From positions 4,588,001-4,652,000 of the forward strand of contig NZ_JAFQ01000004.1 of NCBI RefSeq assembly GCF_000526215.1: a stretch of DNA of 64,000 bases, read 5' to 3'. Positions 37,864 through 47,068 of this stretch are shown here, piece by piece. The stretch's first letter is position 1. Every line of letters begins with the position of its first letter. A model generated the notes under the pieces. It worked only from the letters and a program-made list of their open reading frames with translations, had not been told where the DNA came from and searched no databases. The position numbers and the translations under genes were made by a program. This stretch comes from Nocardia sp. BMG51109. Its GTDB lineage: Bacteria > Actinomycetota > Actinomycetes > Mycobacteriales > Mycobacteriaceae.

Positions 37864-39903
37864 TCAGGTCGTCCGGTGTGCGGGGTGGAATTCGCCCGCG
37901 CCGACCGATTCCTCCGCGCGGATCACGTGCATCACGGCGTTGATCAGGGCCAGGTGGGTGAACGCCTGCGGGAAATTGCCCAGGTGCCGGCCCGTGCGCG
38001 GGTCGATCTCCTCCGCATAGAGCTTGAGCGGGCTGGAGTAGCCGAGCAGCCGCTCCAGCAGGTGCCGCGCCCGGCGCACCTCGCCGATCTCCACCAGCGC
38101 CGACACCAGCCAGAACGAGCAGATGGTGAAGGTGCCCTCGGTGCCGGTCAGCCCGTCGTCGGTGGATTCGGTGCGATACCGCAGCACCAGGCCCTGATCG
38201 GTGAGATCGTCGGCGATGGCCAGCACCGTGTCGCGGACCCGGGAATCGTCGGGCGGCAGGAACCGCAGCAGCGGCACCAGCAGCAGTGAGGCATCCAGGG
38301 ACTGCCCGCCGTAGGTCTGGGTGAACACCCCGTCGGAGTTCACGCCGTGGTCCAGGATGTCGGCGTGGATCTCGTGGGCGATGTCGCGCCATTTCCTGGC
38401 GTAGTCGTATTCGCCGTGCATCTCGGCCAGTTTCGCGCCGCGGTCCAGCGCGACCCAGCACATCACCTTCGACGAGGTGAAGTGCTGTGGTTCGCCGCGC
38501 ACCTCCCACAGGCCGCGGTCGGGGTCGCGCCAGTGCTCGATCGCGGCCTGCACCTGCCGCTCCAGTATCGGCCACAGCGATTCGGGCACCTGCTGGCGCG
38601 ATTTCACGTGCAGGTAGACCGAATCGAGGATGGTGCCCCAGATGTCGTGCTGTTCCTGCTGGTATGCGTCGTTGCCGACGCGGACCGGCCGGGCGCCGTC
38701 GTAGCCGTGCAGATGGCCCAGCTCGTATTCGGTGATCTCGCGCTCCCCGCCGATGCCGTAGAGCACCTGCAGCGGCATCGCCTCACCGTCGTCGCACTTG
38801 GTGACGTCGTAGAGGAACGAGAAGAAGTCGTCGGCCTCGCGGTTGAGCCCGAGGGTGTAGAGGCCCCACAGGGCGAAGGTGGAGTCGCGGACCCAGCTGT
38901 AGCGGTAGTCCCAGTTGCGTTCGCCGCCGGGGGTTTCCGGGAGGGAGGTGGTGGCGGCGGCGAGCAGGGCGCCGGTGGGGGCGTAGGTGAGGCCTTTCAG
39001 GGTGAGTGCGCTGCGTTGCAGGTAGCCGCGCCATTCGTGGTCGGGGAACTTGCCGAGGGTGATCCATTGCCGCCAGTATTCGGTGGTGGCCCACATCTTC
39101 TCGGCGGCCTCGGCGAAGGTGCGTGGTGGCGGGAGCGGGGACCAGGACAGGGCGACGAAGACCTCGTCGCCTTCCTTCATGCGGGTGCGGGCCTGCGCGG
39201 AGCGGCCCTCCAGGCCCAGCCGCATATCGGTGGTGAGAGTCAGCGTCGGGCAATCAGGCATGTTCTCGCACGTCGCTCGCGCCTGCTCGTAGACGTCACC
39301 GGAGTATTCCCAGTCGGCGACGCCGCGGTAGTAGTCGAAGGCCGGCTCGCAGGTCATCTCCAGTTCGACGACGCCGTTCACGCATTTCACCGTGCGCAGC
39401 AGAATATGTTCGGCATCCCAGTCCCGCGGCGTGCGGCGGTAGGTGCGGCTGCGCTTGTCGTTGTTGTGCCACGGACCCAGGACCAGGGCGTCGCGCACGA
39501 TCAGCCAGCCGGTCTCGGTCTGCCAGGTCGTCTCCACGATGATGCCGCCGGGCAGGTAGCGGCGGGCCGCGGGCACGTTCACCCCGTACGGGCCGAGCCG
39601 GAAGTGCCCGGCACCGCGGTCGAGCATGGCGCCGAACACGCTGGGGGAGTCGGGCCGCGGCAGGCACATCCACTCCACCGAGCCGTTGCGCGCGATCAGG
39701 CAGCTGGTCTCGCAGTCGGACAGGAAGGCGTAGTCGTCGATCGGCGGATACACCGACCGGTGCGTCGCCCCGGGCGCGACCGGGATGAATCCGGCGGCCA
39801 GCGAGGCGTCGGGAACGTCGTCCAGCGCGTCGCGCGGAACCGGCAGTCCGTCGGACAGGATTCCGCCGGGGGTGTTGGTGATCGGCTCATCGTACGACGA
39901 CAT
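37864..39903 (-). CDS. treH: Trehalase, glycoside hydrolase family 15
   Basis: 679 residues. The N-terminal GH15-associated domain (IDDYAFLSDCETSCLIARNG, VEWMCLPRPDSPSVFGAML) and the (alpha/alpha)6 catalytic domain (GERNWDYRYSWVRDSTFALW; late EIGEVRRARHLLERLLGYSS) match the actinobacterial trehalase Rv2402, whose place next to lepA and the sulfate importer is the same. It would hydrolyse trehalose to two glucoses, relevant because mycolata use trehalose for mycolate carriers and storage. The ATG at 39903 gives MSSYDEPITNTPGG. Length is close to the ~640-residue family norm with an N-terminal extension. Confidence 0.92.
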   Translation of the reverse strand: MSSYDEPITNTPGGILSDGLPVPRDALDDVPDASLAAGFIPVAPGATHRSVYPPIDDYAFLSDCETSCLIARNGSVEWMCLPRPDSPSVFGAMLDRGAGHFRLGPYGVNVPAARRYLPGGIIVETTWQTETGWLIVRDALVLGPWHNNDKRSRTYRRTPRDWDAEHILLRTVKCVNGVVELEMTCEPAFDYYRGVADWEYSGDVYEQARATCENMPDCPTLTLTTDMRLGLEGRSAQARTRMKEGDEVFVALSWSPLPPPRTFAEAAEKMWATTEYWRQWITLGKFPDHEWRGYLQRSALTLKGLTYAPTGALLAAATTSLPETPGGERNWDYRYSWVRDSTFALWGLYTLGLNREADDFFSFLYDVTKCDDGEAMPLQVLYGIGGEREITEYELGHLHGYDGARPVRVGNDAYQQEQHDIWGTILDSVYLHVKSRQQVPESLWPILERQVQAAIEHWRDPDRGLWEVRGEPQHFTSSKVMCWVALDRGAKLAEMHGEYDYARKWRDIAHEIHADILDHGVNSDGVFTQTYGGQSLDASLLLVPLLRFLPPDDSRVRDTVLAIADDLTDQGLVLRYRTESTDDGLTGTEGTFTICSFWLVSALVEIGEVRRARHLLERLLGYSSPLKLYAEEIDPRTGRHLGNFPQAFTHLALINAVMHVIRAEESVGAGEFHPAHRTT

Positions 39904-39993
39904 ACAGCCATCATCGGTGCCCGCGGCCGCCCCGTCCACAACGCGGGCGGTGCGCCCGGATCGACGTCCGCCGCGACGGTTAGGCTGGGGTCC

Positions 39994-40227
39994 GTGCATC
40001 GCATTGCTGGCTGGTGGGACGGCTTCGAACTGTGGGTCGCCGGCCTGCCGTTCGTTCCGCAGTTCGTCGTGGTGCTGGCCGGGGCGCTCCCGGTCAGCTT
40101 CGCCATCGCCTTCGTGCTCGACCGCGTGCTGCGGGTGGTGCTGCGACTGCTGGGCCGCGACCGGGCCGTGGAAGACGATTCGGAGCGGCCCGAGCCCGCC
40201 CGTACGGCGCACAAGGAGGCCGCGTGA
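39994..40227 (+). CDS. Small single-span membrane protein
   Basis: 77 residues with one long hydrophobic helix (FVVVLAGALPVSFAIAFVLD, ~24-44) followed by a basic then acidic cytoplasmic tail. No family name is recognised. The GTG at 39994 is divergent from the trehalase gene, 90 bases away. Its stop overlaps the next GTG (40224-40227). A small membrane gene lies at the same place in M. tuberculosis, suggesting conservation. Confidence 0.65.
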   Translation: MHRIAGWWDGFELWVAGLPFVPQFVVVLAGALPVSFAIAFVLDRVLRVVLRLLGRDRAVEDDSERPEPARTAHKEAA

Positions 40228-40364
40228 GCGGCACCGAGCCGGACTCCGGCAGGGACGTCGGCCGCACCGGCCGGGACGGCGGCTGGATGCCCCGGTCCCG
40301 CGTGCAGCTTGCCCTGGTCGCGCTGCTGGTGCTGGTGATCGTCGCCTGGTTGCTCACGCGCTGA
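40224..40364 (+). CDS. Tiny C-tail-anchored membrane protein
   Basis: 46 residues. A charged, glycine-rich N-terminal half is followed by one membrane helix at the very end (LALVALLVLVIVAWLLTR), a tail-anchor layout. The GTG overlaps the upstream stop (GTGA) and AAGGAGG lies at 40213-40219, an excellent ribosome-binding site, so it is likely real despite its size. Function unknown. Confidence 0.6.
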   Translation: MSGTEPDSGRDVGRTGRDGGWMPRSRVQLALVALLVLVIVAWLLTR

Positions 40365-40379
40365 GGTACTGTGCTCGGC

Positions 40380-40643
40380 ATGCCAACCGATGAGGAATTC
40401 GCGGAGATCGCGCAGTTGCTGGACTCCGACGAGCTCGATGAGGGACCGCGTTTGCTTGCCACCCACTACGCGTCGCCGGAGGAGGCCGTAGAGATGGTGA
40501 AGGCCGCTCAGGTCCTCGGCCTGGGGGTACGGCTGCAGAATCAGCTACGCGTCGAGGGCACCAACGAGGACGGCGAGGAGTCGGCCACGGAGGAGTGGAT
40601 CATCGACCTGCTCGAGAGCCCCCCGGAGGTCGAGGACGAGTAA
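40380..40643 (+). CDS. Conserved small acidic hypothetical protein
   Basis: 87 residues, acidic and helical (PTDEEFAEIAQLLDSDELDE; EEWIIDLLESPPEVEDE), with no membrane segment or recognised domain. The ATG at 40380 is preferred over an in-frame GTG at 40371. It follows the tiny membrane gene by 15 bases and may be the third gene of that unit. Confidence 0.6.
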   Translation: MPTDEEFAEIAQLLDSDELDEGPRLLATHYASPEEAVEMVKAAQVLGLGVRLQNQLRVEGTNEDGEESATEEWIIDLLESPPEVEDE

Positions 40644-40713
40644 CCGGCCGGTGTCGGCGATTACTCGTTTCCCCAGCTCAACGCTGTTGCTGAGCGTCTC
40701 TACGCGGCACTGA

Positions 40714-40741
40714 GCTTCGAAATACCGGCTTCGAAATACCG
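40714..40741. repeat. 14-bp tandem duplication
   Basis: GCTTCGAAATACCG occurs twice without spacer (40714-40727, 40728-40741) in the gap before the sulfate-importer leader. Confidence 0.85.
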
Positions 40742-40929
40742 TTTCATCTACTGCCCTGTCCCACGGTGCCACTGCGGCCCGGCGTCGCGGCCGAGGTTGC
40801 GCACCGTGTGGATCGGGCGATCATCCCGAGCCGTCCCCCGGCATCCCAGGACGTGGATGCGGTTCGGACCGGCCATTCGGTTCTCCCGGTCTTTTTTCGC
40901 AACGTTCGCGGAACTTTGTCCTGTTCTGC

Positions 40930-40942
40930 TACAGTTTGCCGG
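40930..40942 (+). promoter_or_regulatory. -10 element for a leaderless leader peptide
   Basis: TACAGT (40930-40935) is a good -10 hexamer six bases before the GTG at 40942, so transcription would start at or next to that GTG and the leader peptide would be translated from a leaderless mRNA. No convincing -35 is seen. Confidence 0.5.
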
Positions 40943-41031
40943 TGTCACTGAGCGTCGTACCGCAGGTCCGCCATGAATTGGCGTTGATCGCAGTCGGCTG
41001 TCTCGTCCTCGCGGACATCTACTGTCGCTGA
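40942..41031 (+). CDS. Cys-ending leader peptide before subI
   Basis: A 29-codon frame, VSLSVVPQVRHELALIAVG and then Cys20, ending with Cys28-Arg. It fits the short Cys-rich leader peptides described upstream of sulfate-transport genes in mycobacteria (the MSMEG_4533 type), where slow decoding of Cys codons when cysteine is scarce raises expression of the genes behind. It lies 199 bases upstream of subI. Identification rests on position, size, the RHELALIAVGC-like core and a well-placed -10 element. Confidence 0.7.
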   Translation: MSLSVVPQVRHELALIAVGCLVLADIYCR

Positions 41032-41230
41032 GCGCGCGCGGTCACGCTCGCGCCGGGTCGGCTCGCCTAGACTGGCCGACGCATCTTCCACGAGCGTTTC
41101 CGTCGTGCGCGGCCCTCCGGGCCAGTCGCCCGCCGTTGCCGAATTCCGTTGTGCGGCAAGGAGAGGCGGCGAAATCGCAGTTTCACCGCCGGCGCCGGGT
41201 CCGGTGGGCACAGGAAGGGTTCACATCCGA

Positions 41231-42271
41231 ATGTCTCGCAGCCCTCGGTTCCGGGCCAGGACGACGACGAGCGTCGCGCTGCTCACGCTGGCGGCGCTGC
41301 TACTCGGCGCCTGCAGCGGCGGAGCCAGCGATATCCCCGGCACCAAGGGCGGCGGTGCGAGCAGCACGCTGACGCTGTATGCGTACGCCACCCCCAAGCC
41401 GGGATTCGACAAGGTCATCCCCGCCTTCGCCAAGACCTCGGCCGGATCGGACGTGCAGGTGCAGCAGTCCTACGGCGCCTCCGGCGACCAGTCCCGCAAG
41501 GTGAAGGACGGCGCGCAGGCCGACGTCGTCAACTTCTCCGTCGAACCCGACATCACCCGCCTGGTCGACGCCGGGCTGGTCGATCAGAACTGGAACAGCG
41601 ACGCGCACCGGGGCATCCCGTTCGGATCGGTGGTCGCGATCGTGGTGCGCAAGGACAACCCGAAGGGCATCAAGGACTGGGACGACCTGCTGAAACCGGG
41701 CGTCGAGGTGGTCACCCCGAACCCGTTCAGCTCGGGTTCCGCCAAGTGGAACCTGCTGGCCCCGTACGCCGCGAAGAGCGACGGCGGCAAGAACCCGCAG
41801 GCCGGTCTCGACTACCTGGGCAAGCTGGTCACCCCCGAGCACGTGAAGGTCCAGCCGAAGTCGGGCCGCGAGGCCACCGAGACGTTCCTGCAGGGCACCG
41901 GCGATGTGTTGCTCAGCTACGAGAACGAGGCCATCTTCTCGCAGCGCCAGGGCGACGCGATCGACTACACGGTTCCCGAGGAGACCTTCAAGATCGAGAA
42001 TCCGATCGCGGTCCTGAAGACCAGCCGGAATCTCGACAAGGCGGTGGCGTTCAAGGACTTCCAGTACACCCCGGCGGGCCAGCGGGCCTGGGCGCAGGCC
42101 GGTTTCCGGCCGGTCGATCCGGAGGTGGCGGAGGAGTTCAACAAGGACTTCCCCGAGCCGCGCAGGTTGTGGACGATCGCGGATCTGGGCGGCTGGAAGC
42201 AGGTCGACAAGGAGCTGTTCACCCCCGGCTCCGGCAGCGTCGCGGCCATCTACGAGAAGGCAACCAAATGA
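41231..42271 (+). CDS. subI: Sulfate ABC transporter substrate-binding lipoprotein
   Basis: 346 residues. A lipoprotein signal with lipobox LLGACSGG precedes a periplasmic sulfate/thiosulfate-binding fold: LYAYATPKPGFDKVIPAF, QQSYGASGDQSRKV, ADVVNFSVEPDI, and TPNPFSSGSAKWNLLAPY. It captures sulfate outside the membrane for CysTWA. The ATG at 41231 fits the signal; AGGAAGGG lies 13 bases upstream, rather far. Its stop overlaps the cysT ATG (42268). The operon lies behind the Cys leader peptide. Confidence 0.95.
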   Translation: MSRSPRFRARTTTSVALLTLAALLLGACSGGASDIPGTKGGGASSTLTLYAYATPKPGFDKVIPAFAKTSAGSDVQVQQSYGASGDQSRKVKDGAQADVVNFSVEPDITRLVDAGLVDQNWNSDAHRGIPFGSVVAIVVRKDNPKGIKDWDDLLKPGVEVVTPNPFSSGSAKWNLLAPYAAKSDGGKNPQAGLDYLGKLVTPEHVKVQPKSGREATETFLQGTGDVLLSYENEAIFSQRQGDAIDYTVPEETFKIENPIAVLKTSRNLDKAVAFKDFQYTPAGQRAWAQAGFRPVDPEVAEEFNKDFPEPRRLWTIADLGGWKQVDKELFTPGSGSVAAIYEKATK

Positions 42272-43128
42272 CCAGTATCGACGCCGGACCCGCCCCGGCG
42301 AAAAGCGGCGGCGGTGTCCGGTCCTGGCTCCGGGTGACCGGGTCGGTCGGCCCGCTGGGCATCGCCACCGCGGTGCTGTGGCTGAGCGTGATCGTGCTGC
42401 TACCGCTGGCCGCGCTCGTCTTCCATTCCTTCGACGACGGCTGGTCCGGGTTCTGGGACGCGGTGACCGCGCCCGCCGCGCTGGACGCGTTGCGCGTCAC
42501 CGTCCTCGTCTCGGTGGTGGTGGCGCTGCTCAACGTCGTGATGGGCACGCTCGTCGCGTGGGTGCTGGTGCGGGACGACTTCCCCGGCAAGAGCATCGTG
42601 AACGCGCTGATCGACCTGCCGTTCGCGCTGCCGACGATCGTGGCCAGCATCGTCATGTTGTCGCTGTACGGCCCGCAGAGCCCGATCGACGTACACCTCA
42701 ACGCCACCCAGCCCGGCCTGGTGGCGGCGCTCGGATTCGTCACGCTGCCGTTCGTGGTGCGCTCGGTGCAGCCGGTGCTGATCGAGGCCGACGCGGAGGT
42801 GGAGCAGGCCGCGATCTCGCTGGGCGCCGACAACTGGACCACCTTCCGGCGCATCGTGCTGCCCACCCTGGTGCCGGCGATCATCTCCGGCGGCGGGCTC
42901 GCTTTCGCCAGGGCCATCGGCGAATTCGGCTCGGTGGTCCTGATCGGCGGCAACATTCCGGGCAAGACCCAGGTGGCCTCGCAGTACATTCAGCAGCAGA
43001 TCGAGGTCGACCGCCCGGTGAACGCGGCCGCGGTTTCTGTTGCGCTGCTGGCTATTTCGTTCGTGACACTGCTGGTGCTTCGGCTGTTCGCCGATCGCAG
43101 CGCGCGCAAGGAGCAGGCAACGCGATGA
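42268..43128 (+). CDS. cysT: Sulfate ABC transporter permease CysT
   Basis: 286 residues, six membrane helices of the binding-protein-dependent permease family, with the EAA-type loop VEQAAISLGADNWTTFRRIV contacting the ATPase. Motifs ALPTIVASIVMLSLYGPQSP and FARAIGEFGSVVLIGGNIPG are typical of CysT. It starts in an ATGA overlap with subI and ends in an ATGA overlap with cysW, so the complex subunits are made together. Confidence 0.95.
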   Translation: MTSIDAGPAPAKSGGGVRSWLRVTGSVGPLGIATAVLWLSVIVLLPLAALVFHSFDDGWSGFWDAVTAPAALDALRVTVLVSVVVALLNVVMGTLVAWVLVRDDFPGKSIVNALIDLPFALPTIVASIVMLSLYGPQSPIDVHLNATQPGLVAALGFVTLPFVVRSVQPVLIEADAEVEQAAISLGADNWTTFRRIVLPTLVPAIISGGGLAFARAIGEFGSVVLIGGNIPGKTQVASQYIQQQIEVDRPVNAAAVSVALLAISFVTLLVLRLFADRSARKEQATR

Positions 43129-43934
43129 ATCTGTCTGTGCTGTCCCGGCTTTCGCTGCGCACGGTTGCGCTGCTGTATTTATTCGTACTGCTGGTGGCGC
43201 CGCTGGTGATCATCCTGTGGCGCAGCTTCGAGAACGGCATCGGCCAGTTCATCGACTGGATCTCCACGCCCGCGGCCATTTCGGCGTTCAATATCTCGGT
43301 CGTCATCGTGCTGATCACCGTGCCCTTGAACGTCATCTTCGGGATCGTCACCGCGACCGCATTGGTGCGCGGGCACTTTCCGGGCCGCTCGCTCATCCAG
43401 GGCGTGGTGGATCTGCCGTTCTCGGTGTCGCCGGTGGTGGTCGGCGTCGCGCTGATCATGCTGTGGGGTACGGCCGGCTGGTTCGGCGGCGTCGAGAATC
43501 TCGGCTTCCGGGTGATATTCGGGCTGCCCGGCATGGTGATCGCGACGGTCTTCGTCACGCTGCCGTACGTGGTGCGCGAGGTGGAGCCGGTGCTGCGCGA
43601 GATCGGCGACGATCAGGAGCAGGCCGCGGCGACGCTGGGCGCCTCGCGCTGGCAGACCTTCTGGCGGATCACGCTGCCGGCCATCCGCTGGGGCCTGACC
43701 TACGGCGTCGTGCTGACGGTGGCCCGGGCGCTGGGTGAGTTCGGCGCGGTGATCATGGTGTCGACCGGTCTGCCCGGTGGCGGGCAGACGCTGACCTTGC
43801 TGGTCAACTCGCGATATATGAACGACCGCAACATCTTCGGCGCCTACTGCGCGGCCACGCTGCTGATGGGGATGGCGCTGGTCACTCTTCTTCTCATGAC
43901 CGTTCTGGAACGTAAGCGGGGGACCGCGAAATGA
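43125..43934 (+). CDS. cysW: Sulfate ABC transporter permease CysW
   Basis: 269 residues, the second permease. Typical CysW motifs: [20 protein letters not shown], the EAA loop [20 protein letters not shown] and [20 protein letters not shown]. The ATG at 43125 overlaps the cysT stop. cysA begins 22 bases after its stop. Confidence 0.95.
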   Translation: MNLSVLSRLSLRTVALLYLFVLLVAPLVIILWRSFENGIGQFIDWISTPAAISAFNISVVIVLITVPLNVIFGIVTATALVRGHFPGRSLIQGVVDLPFSVSPVVVGVALIMLWGTAGWFGGVENLGFRVIFGLPGMVIATVFVTLPYVVREVEPVLREIGDDQEQAAATLGASRWQTFWRITLPAIRWGLTYGVVLTVARALGEFGAVIMVSTGLPGGGQTLTLLVNSRYMNDRNIFGAYCAATLLMGMALVTLLLMTVLERKRGTAK

Positions 43935-43956
43935 GCACCTTGCCGGAGGCAGGAAA

Positions 43957-44952
43957 ATGATCACTGTAACCGACGCGAGGAAGTCCTACGGCACCTTCGC
44001 GGCGCTCGACAATGTCAGCATCGATATCCCGTCGGGCGAGCTGACCGCGCTGCTGGGCCCGTCCGGGTCCGGCAAGTCGACGCTGCTGCGTTCGATCGCC
44101 GGATTGGAATCGCTGGATTCCGGGGTGGTCAGCATCGCCGGAACCGATGTGACCCGGGTCGCGCCGCAGAAGCGCGGTATCGGTTTCGTCTTCCAGCATT
44201 ACGCGGCGTTCAAGCACATGACCGTGCGCGACAACGTGGCGTTCGGGCTGAAGATCCGCAAGCGGCCCAAGAACGAAATCCGCACGCGCGTCGACGAATT
44301 GCTCGGCATCGTCGGGCTGGACGGCTTCCAGCACCGCTATCCGGCCCAGTTGTCCGGCGGTCAGCGGCAGCGCATGGCGCTGGCCCGGGCGCTGGCCGTG
44401 GATCCGCAGGTGCTGCTGCTGGACGAGCCGTTCGGCGCACTGGACGCCAAGGTCCGTCAGGACCTGCGCAAATGGTTGCGCCGGCTGCACGAGGAGGTGC
44501 ACGTGACCACCGTGCTGGTCACCCACGATCAGGAGGAGGCCCTGGACGTGGCCGACCGGATCGCGGTGATGAACTCCGGCCGCATCGAACAGATCGGCAG
44601 CCCGGAGGAGGTCTACGACCGTCCCGCCAACGATTTCGTCATGTCGTTTCTCGGCGATGTGGCGAAATTGAACGGTCACCTGGTCCGCCCGCACGATATC
44701 CGCATCGGTCGCGACGCGGATGTGGCGAAGGCCGAACACGAGGGCACCGCGGAATCGGCCGGCGTCACCCGTGCCACCGTCGAGCGCATCGTCCGCCTGG
44801 GTTTCGAGGTCCGCCTGGAACTGCGCAACGCCGCCACCGGCGACCTGTTCACCGCCCAGGTCACCCGCGGCGACGCCGAGGCCCTCCGCCTGGCCGACGG
44901 CGAGACCGTCTACGCCCGCGCGACCCGAATCCCGGAGCTGCCGGTCGGCTGA
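43957..44952 (+). CDS. cysA: Sulfate ABC transporter ATPase CysA
   Basis: 331 residues. Walker [13 protein letters not shown]-loop [13 protein letters not shown], signature [15 protein letters not shown], Walker [13 protein letters not shown] and H-loop [10 protein letters not shown] are intact. A C-terminal TOBE-like regulatory domain ([20 protein letters not shown] and on) completes it. It drives sulfate/thiosulfate import with CysTW and SubI. Confidence 0.96.
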   Translation: MITVTDARKSYGTFAALDNVSIDIPSGELTALLGPSGSGKSTLLRSIAGLESLDSGVVSIAGTDVTRVAPQKRGIGFVFQHYAAFKHMTVRDNVAFGLKIRKRPKNEIRTRVDELLGIVGLDGFQHRYPAQLSGGQRQRMALARALAVDPQVLLLDEPFGALDAKVRQDLRKWLRRLHEEVHVTTVLVTHDQEEALDVADRIAVMNSGRIEQIGSPEEVYDRPANDFVMSFLGDVAKLNGHLVRPHDIRIGRDADVAKAEHEGTAESAGVTRATVERIVRLGFEVRLELRNAATGDLFTAQVTRGDAEALRLADGETVYARATRIPELPVG

Positions 44953-45006
44953 TCGGGGGAGTTTCCTCCATCGCTCACACCGGGACGTTGCCCCGCCGCG
45001 AATTCG

Positions 45007-45026
45007 GAGTTAGGGTTACCTAACTC
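45007..45026 (+). promoter_or_regulatory. Perfect inverted repeat, probable operator
   Basis: GAGTTAGGGTTACCTAACTC is a perfect palindrome with 8-bp arms and a 4-base centre. It lies directly before an ATG at 45027 and about 20 bases before the preferred GTG of the methyltransferase. The TTAGG/CCTAA halves recall DtxR/IdeR iron boxes, but the spacing differs, so the regulator is unknown. Confidence 0.65.
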
Positions 45027-45047
45027 ATGAGTGGAAGGGGAGTCACC

Positions 45048-45647
45048 GTGAAGCTCAACACCATCGAGCGCCTGGCGATGAACAATCCGGTCCGCGCCGC
45101 GCACCAGCACCACCGGGAGGCGGCGTGGTTCCGTCGCCTTGCCGGAGGTGACCTGTCCGGTCGGCGCGTGCTCGAGGTCGGTTGCGGCCGCGGAGTCGGC
45201 GTCGAGGTACTCCAGGATCGTCTCGGTGCGGCGCACGTGACCGCGTTCGACTTCGATCCGGCCATGGTCGACGTCGCCGAACGCAGGCTGCACGGTCGTG
45301 CGAATGTCGCACTCTCGCAAGGGGATGTGTGCGAGATCCGGCAACCGGACGCGAGCATGGACGTGGTGATGGATTTCGGGATCATCCACCATGTCCCCGA
45401 CTGGCGGCAGGCGCTCGCGGAGGTCGTCCGGGTGCTGCGGCCCGGCGGCACGGTGCTGTTCGAGGAGGTTCCCCGGCACCTGCTGGACACCTGGGCGATG
45501 CGGACGTTCACGGTGCATCCGCGCGAGAACCGGTTCGAGGCGACGGAATTCGTCACCGAGTTGAGGCGGCACGGCCTGCACGGACAGGCCGAGATCGAAC
45601 ACCACCTCGGCGGACTGCTCTTCGTCGGGGCTGCCACCAAGTCCTGA
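45048..45647 (+). CDS. Class I SAM-dependent methyltransferase
   Basis: 199 residues from the GTG. Motif I is VLEVGCGRGVGVEVL, the acidic loop VTAFDFDPAMVDVAERR, post-I VVMDFGIIHHVPDWRQAL and the late VRVLRPGGTVLFEEVPRHL. The GTG at 45048 is favoured by GGAAGGGGAG five bases upstream; an ATG at 45027 would add seven residues and sits right against a perfect palindrome. The substrate is unknown. Expression is probably controlled through the palindrome at 45007-45026. Confidence 0.82.
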   Translation: MKLNTIERLAMNNPVRAAHQHHREAAWFRRLAGGDLSGRRVLEVGCGRGVGVEVLQDRLGAAHVTAFDFDPAMVDVAERRLHGRANVALSQGDVCEIRQPDASMDVVMDFGIIHHVPDWRQALAEVVRVLRPGGTVLFEEVPRHLLDTWAMRTFTVHPRENRFEATEFVTELRRHGLHGQAEIEHHLGGLLFVGAATKS

Positions 45648-45886
45648 CTTCGGCAAACCGGTACCGGGCGATGTCCGACCGCGACCTTGCCCGGTGTGGC
45701 GGTCGTTGCGGCAAGTGATTACGCAGGTTGGGTCCGTCGTCCGGTCGAGTCGATAGCGGGGCGCATCACCGGCGCTCGGGCGGACAACCACATGTCCGGT
45801 GCTTGGCAATCTTTCAGCACAGTGGTGTCCTGGATCAGGTTCGGATCACGGTTCGGTAAACGGCTCGTCGATCGAGGGTGGACGTG

Positions 45887-47044
45887 ATGATGGTTGGGCT
45901 CGGAGTCAGCATCGGCACGGTCAACACGGTGCGTGCGGTGGCGTACGGAGGCGGTAAGCACGGGCCGGGGCATCGGGGGCGTCGGGGGCATTGCCCGCCG
46001 GAGACCTGGCGCACCACCCTGACGTTCGACAGTACCGGCACCGCGCGCGTCGGCCGGATCCCCAAGCACGGCCGGGCCATCACCGATTTCGCCGACCTCA
46101 CCCAGCGTTCGGCGCCGACCGCCCGGGTCGGGCATCGCGCGCTGTCGGCCGCCGACCTGGTGGCGACGGTCGCCGCGACCGTGCTGACCGACGTGCGCGA
46201 GCTGACCGACGTGCGCGAGCCGGAGTCCGGCGTCACCGTCACCCACCCGGCCGGCTATCCGCCGCAGCGCGTGGACGATCTGCGCGAGGCCCTCGACGCG
46301 GCCGGGCTGGAACAGGCCGTGCTGGCGGCCGAGCCGGTCGCAGCCGCCGCCTGGCTGGAGGACGCCTGCGGCCCGATGATGCCCGGCCTGGCGCTGGTGT
46401 ACGACCTGGGCGGCTCCGGGCTCCGGGTCACCCTGGTCCGGGTCGGCGCGGGCTGCCCGACCGATCCGGTGGTCGGAGAATCGTTGCGCTCCAGCGATTT
46501 CGGCGGCCGCGCGTTCGGCGCACAGATGGCCCGGCGGTCCGGCTGGCGCTCCGGGGACGGGTCGAACGCCGCCTCCGATGCGGTCATCACCGAACTGCGC
46601 ACCAAACACGTGCGCAAATCGCTCGGCATGGTCTACAAGTGCCTGCGCGTCGCCGATGTCACGATGGCCGACGTCGACTGCGTCCTGGTGATCGGCGGCG
46701 CGGCCCGGCCGCCGGAGGTGGTCGATGTCCTCGCCGCCGCCCTGGCCCGGCCGATCATCGTGGCGCCCGACCCGGAGCACACCGTCGCCGAGGGCGCCGC
46801 GATCCTGGCCCGCCGGTCCGTCGAGGGGGAGACGGGCACGACCGGTCACCGCCGCGGCTGGTGGCGCGGTGGACCGGCCCGCCTCGGCCGGGTGGGGGCC
46901 GGTCGGCTGTTCGGCCGGCGCGCCGTCCGGGTGACGGCCACCGCGGCGATCGCCGCCACCGCGGCCCTGTGCGCAACCACGGCGGTCGCTGGCGATGCCA
47001 CGATCCCCGCCGCCGACGCGTGTGTAGCGCACCCGTGCCGTTGA
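45887..47044 (+). CDS. Hsp70-like actin-fold protein with C-terminal membrane anchor
   Basis: 385 residues. The actin/Hsp70 fold is seen in phosphate-1 VGLGVSIGTVNTV, phosphate-2 LVYDLGGSGLRVTLV and the adenosine motif VLVIGGAARPPEVVDVL, but the substrate-binding domain of DnaK is absent. Instead a basic linker leads to a hydrophobic helix (VTATAAIAATAALCATTAVA, ~348-367) and a short tail with two cysteines. It has a paralogue at 50670. Such truncated, anchored Hsp70-like proteins are common in Nocardia and Mycobacterium and their role is not settled. Inside it an 18-bp unit is duplicated (LTDVRE twice). Confidence 0.78.
   Translation: MMVGLGVSIGTVNTVRAVAYGGGKHGPGHRGRRGHCPPETWRTTLTFDSTGTARVGRIPKHGRAITDFADLTQRSAPTARVGHRALSAADLVATVAATVLTDVRELTDVREPESGVTVTHPAGYPPQRVDDLREALDAAGLEQAVLAAEPVAAAAWLEDACGPMMPGLALVYDLGGSGLRVTLVRVGAGCPTDPVVGESLRSSDFGGRAFGAQMARRSGWRSGDGSNAASDAVITELRTKHVRKSLGMVYKCLRVADVTMADVDCVLVIGGAARPPEVVDVLAAALARPIIVAPDPEHTVAEGAAILARRSVEGETGTTGHRRGWWRGGPARLGRVGAGRLFGRRAVRVTATAAIAATAALCATTAVAGDATIPAADACVAHPCR
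46184..46219. repeat. 18-bp in-frame tandem duplication
   Basis: CTGACCGACGTGCGCGAG occurs twice (46184-46201, 46202-46219), encoding LTDVRE twice in the first Hsp70-like protein. Confidence 0.9.
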
Positions 47045-47068
47045 CCTGCGCACCCGTCCCGCTCTGAA
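47027..47068. repeat. 21-bp tandem duplication across the Hsp70-like stop
   Basis: Units 47027-47047 and 47048-47068 share GCGCACCCGT and CCG positions. The stop codon (47042-47044) lies in the first unit. Confidence 0.7.
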
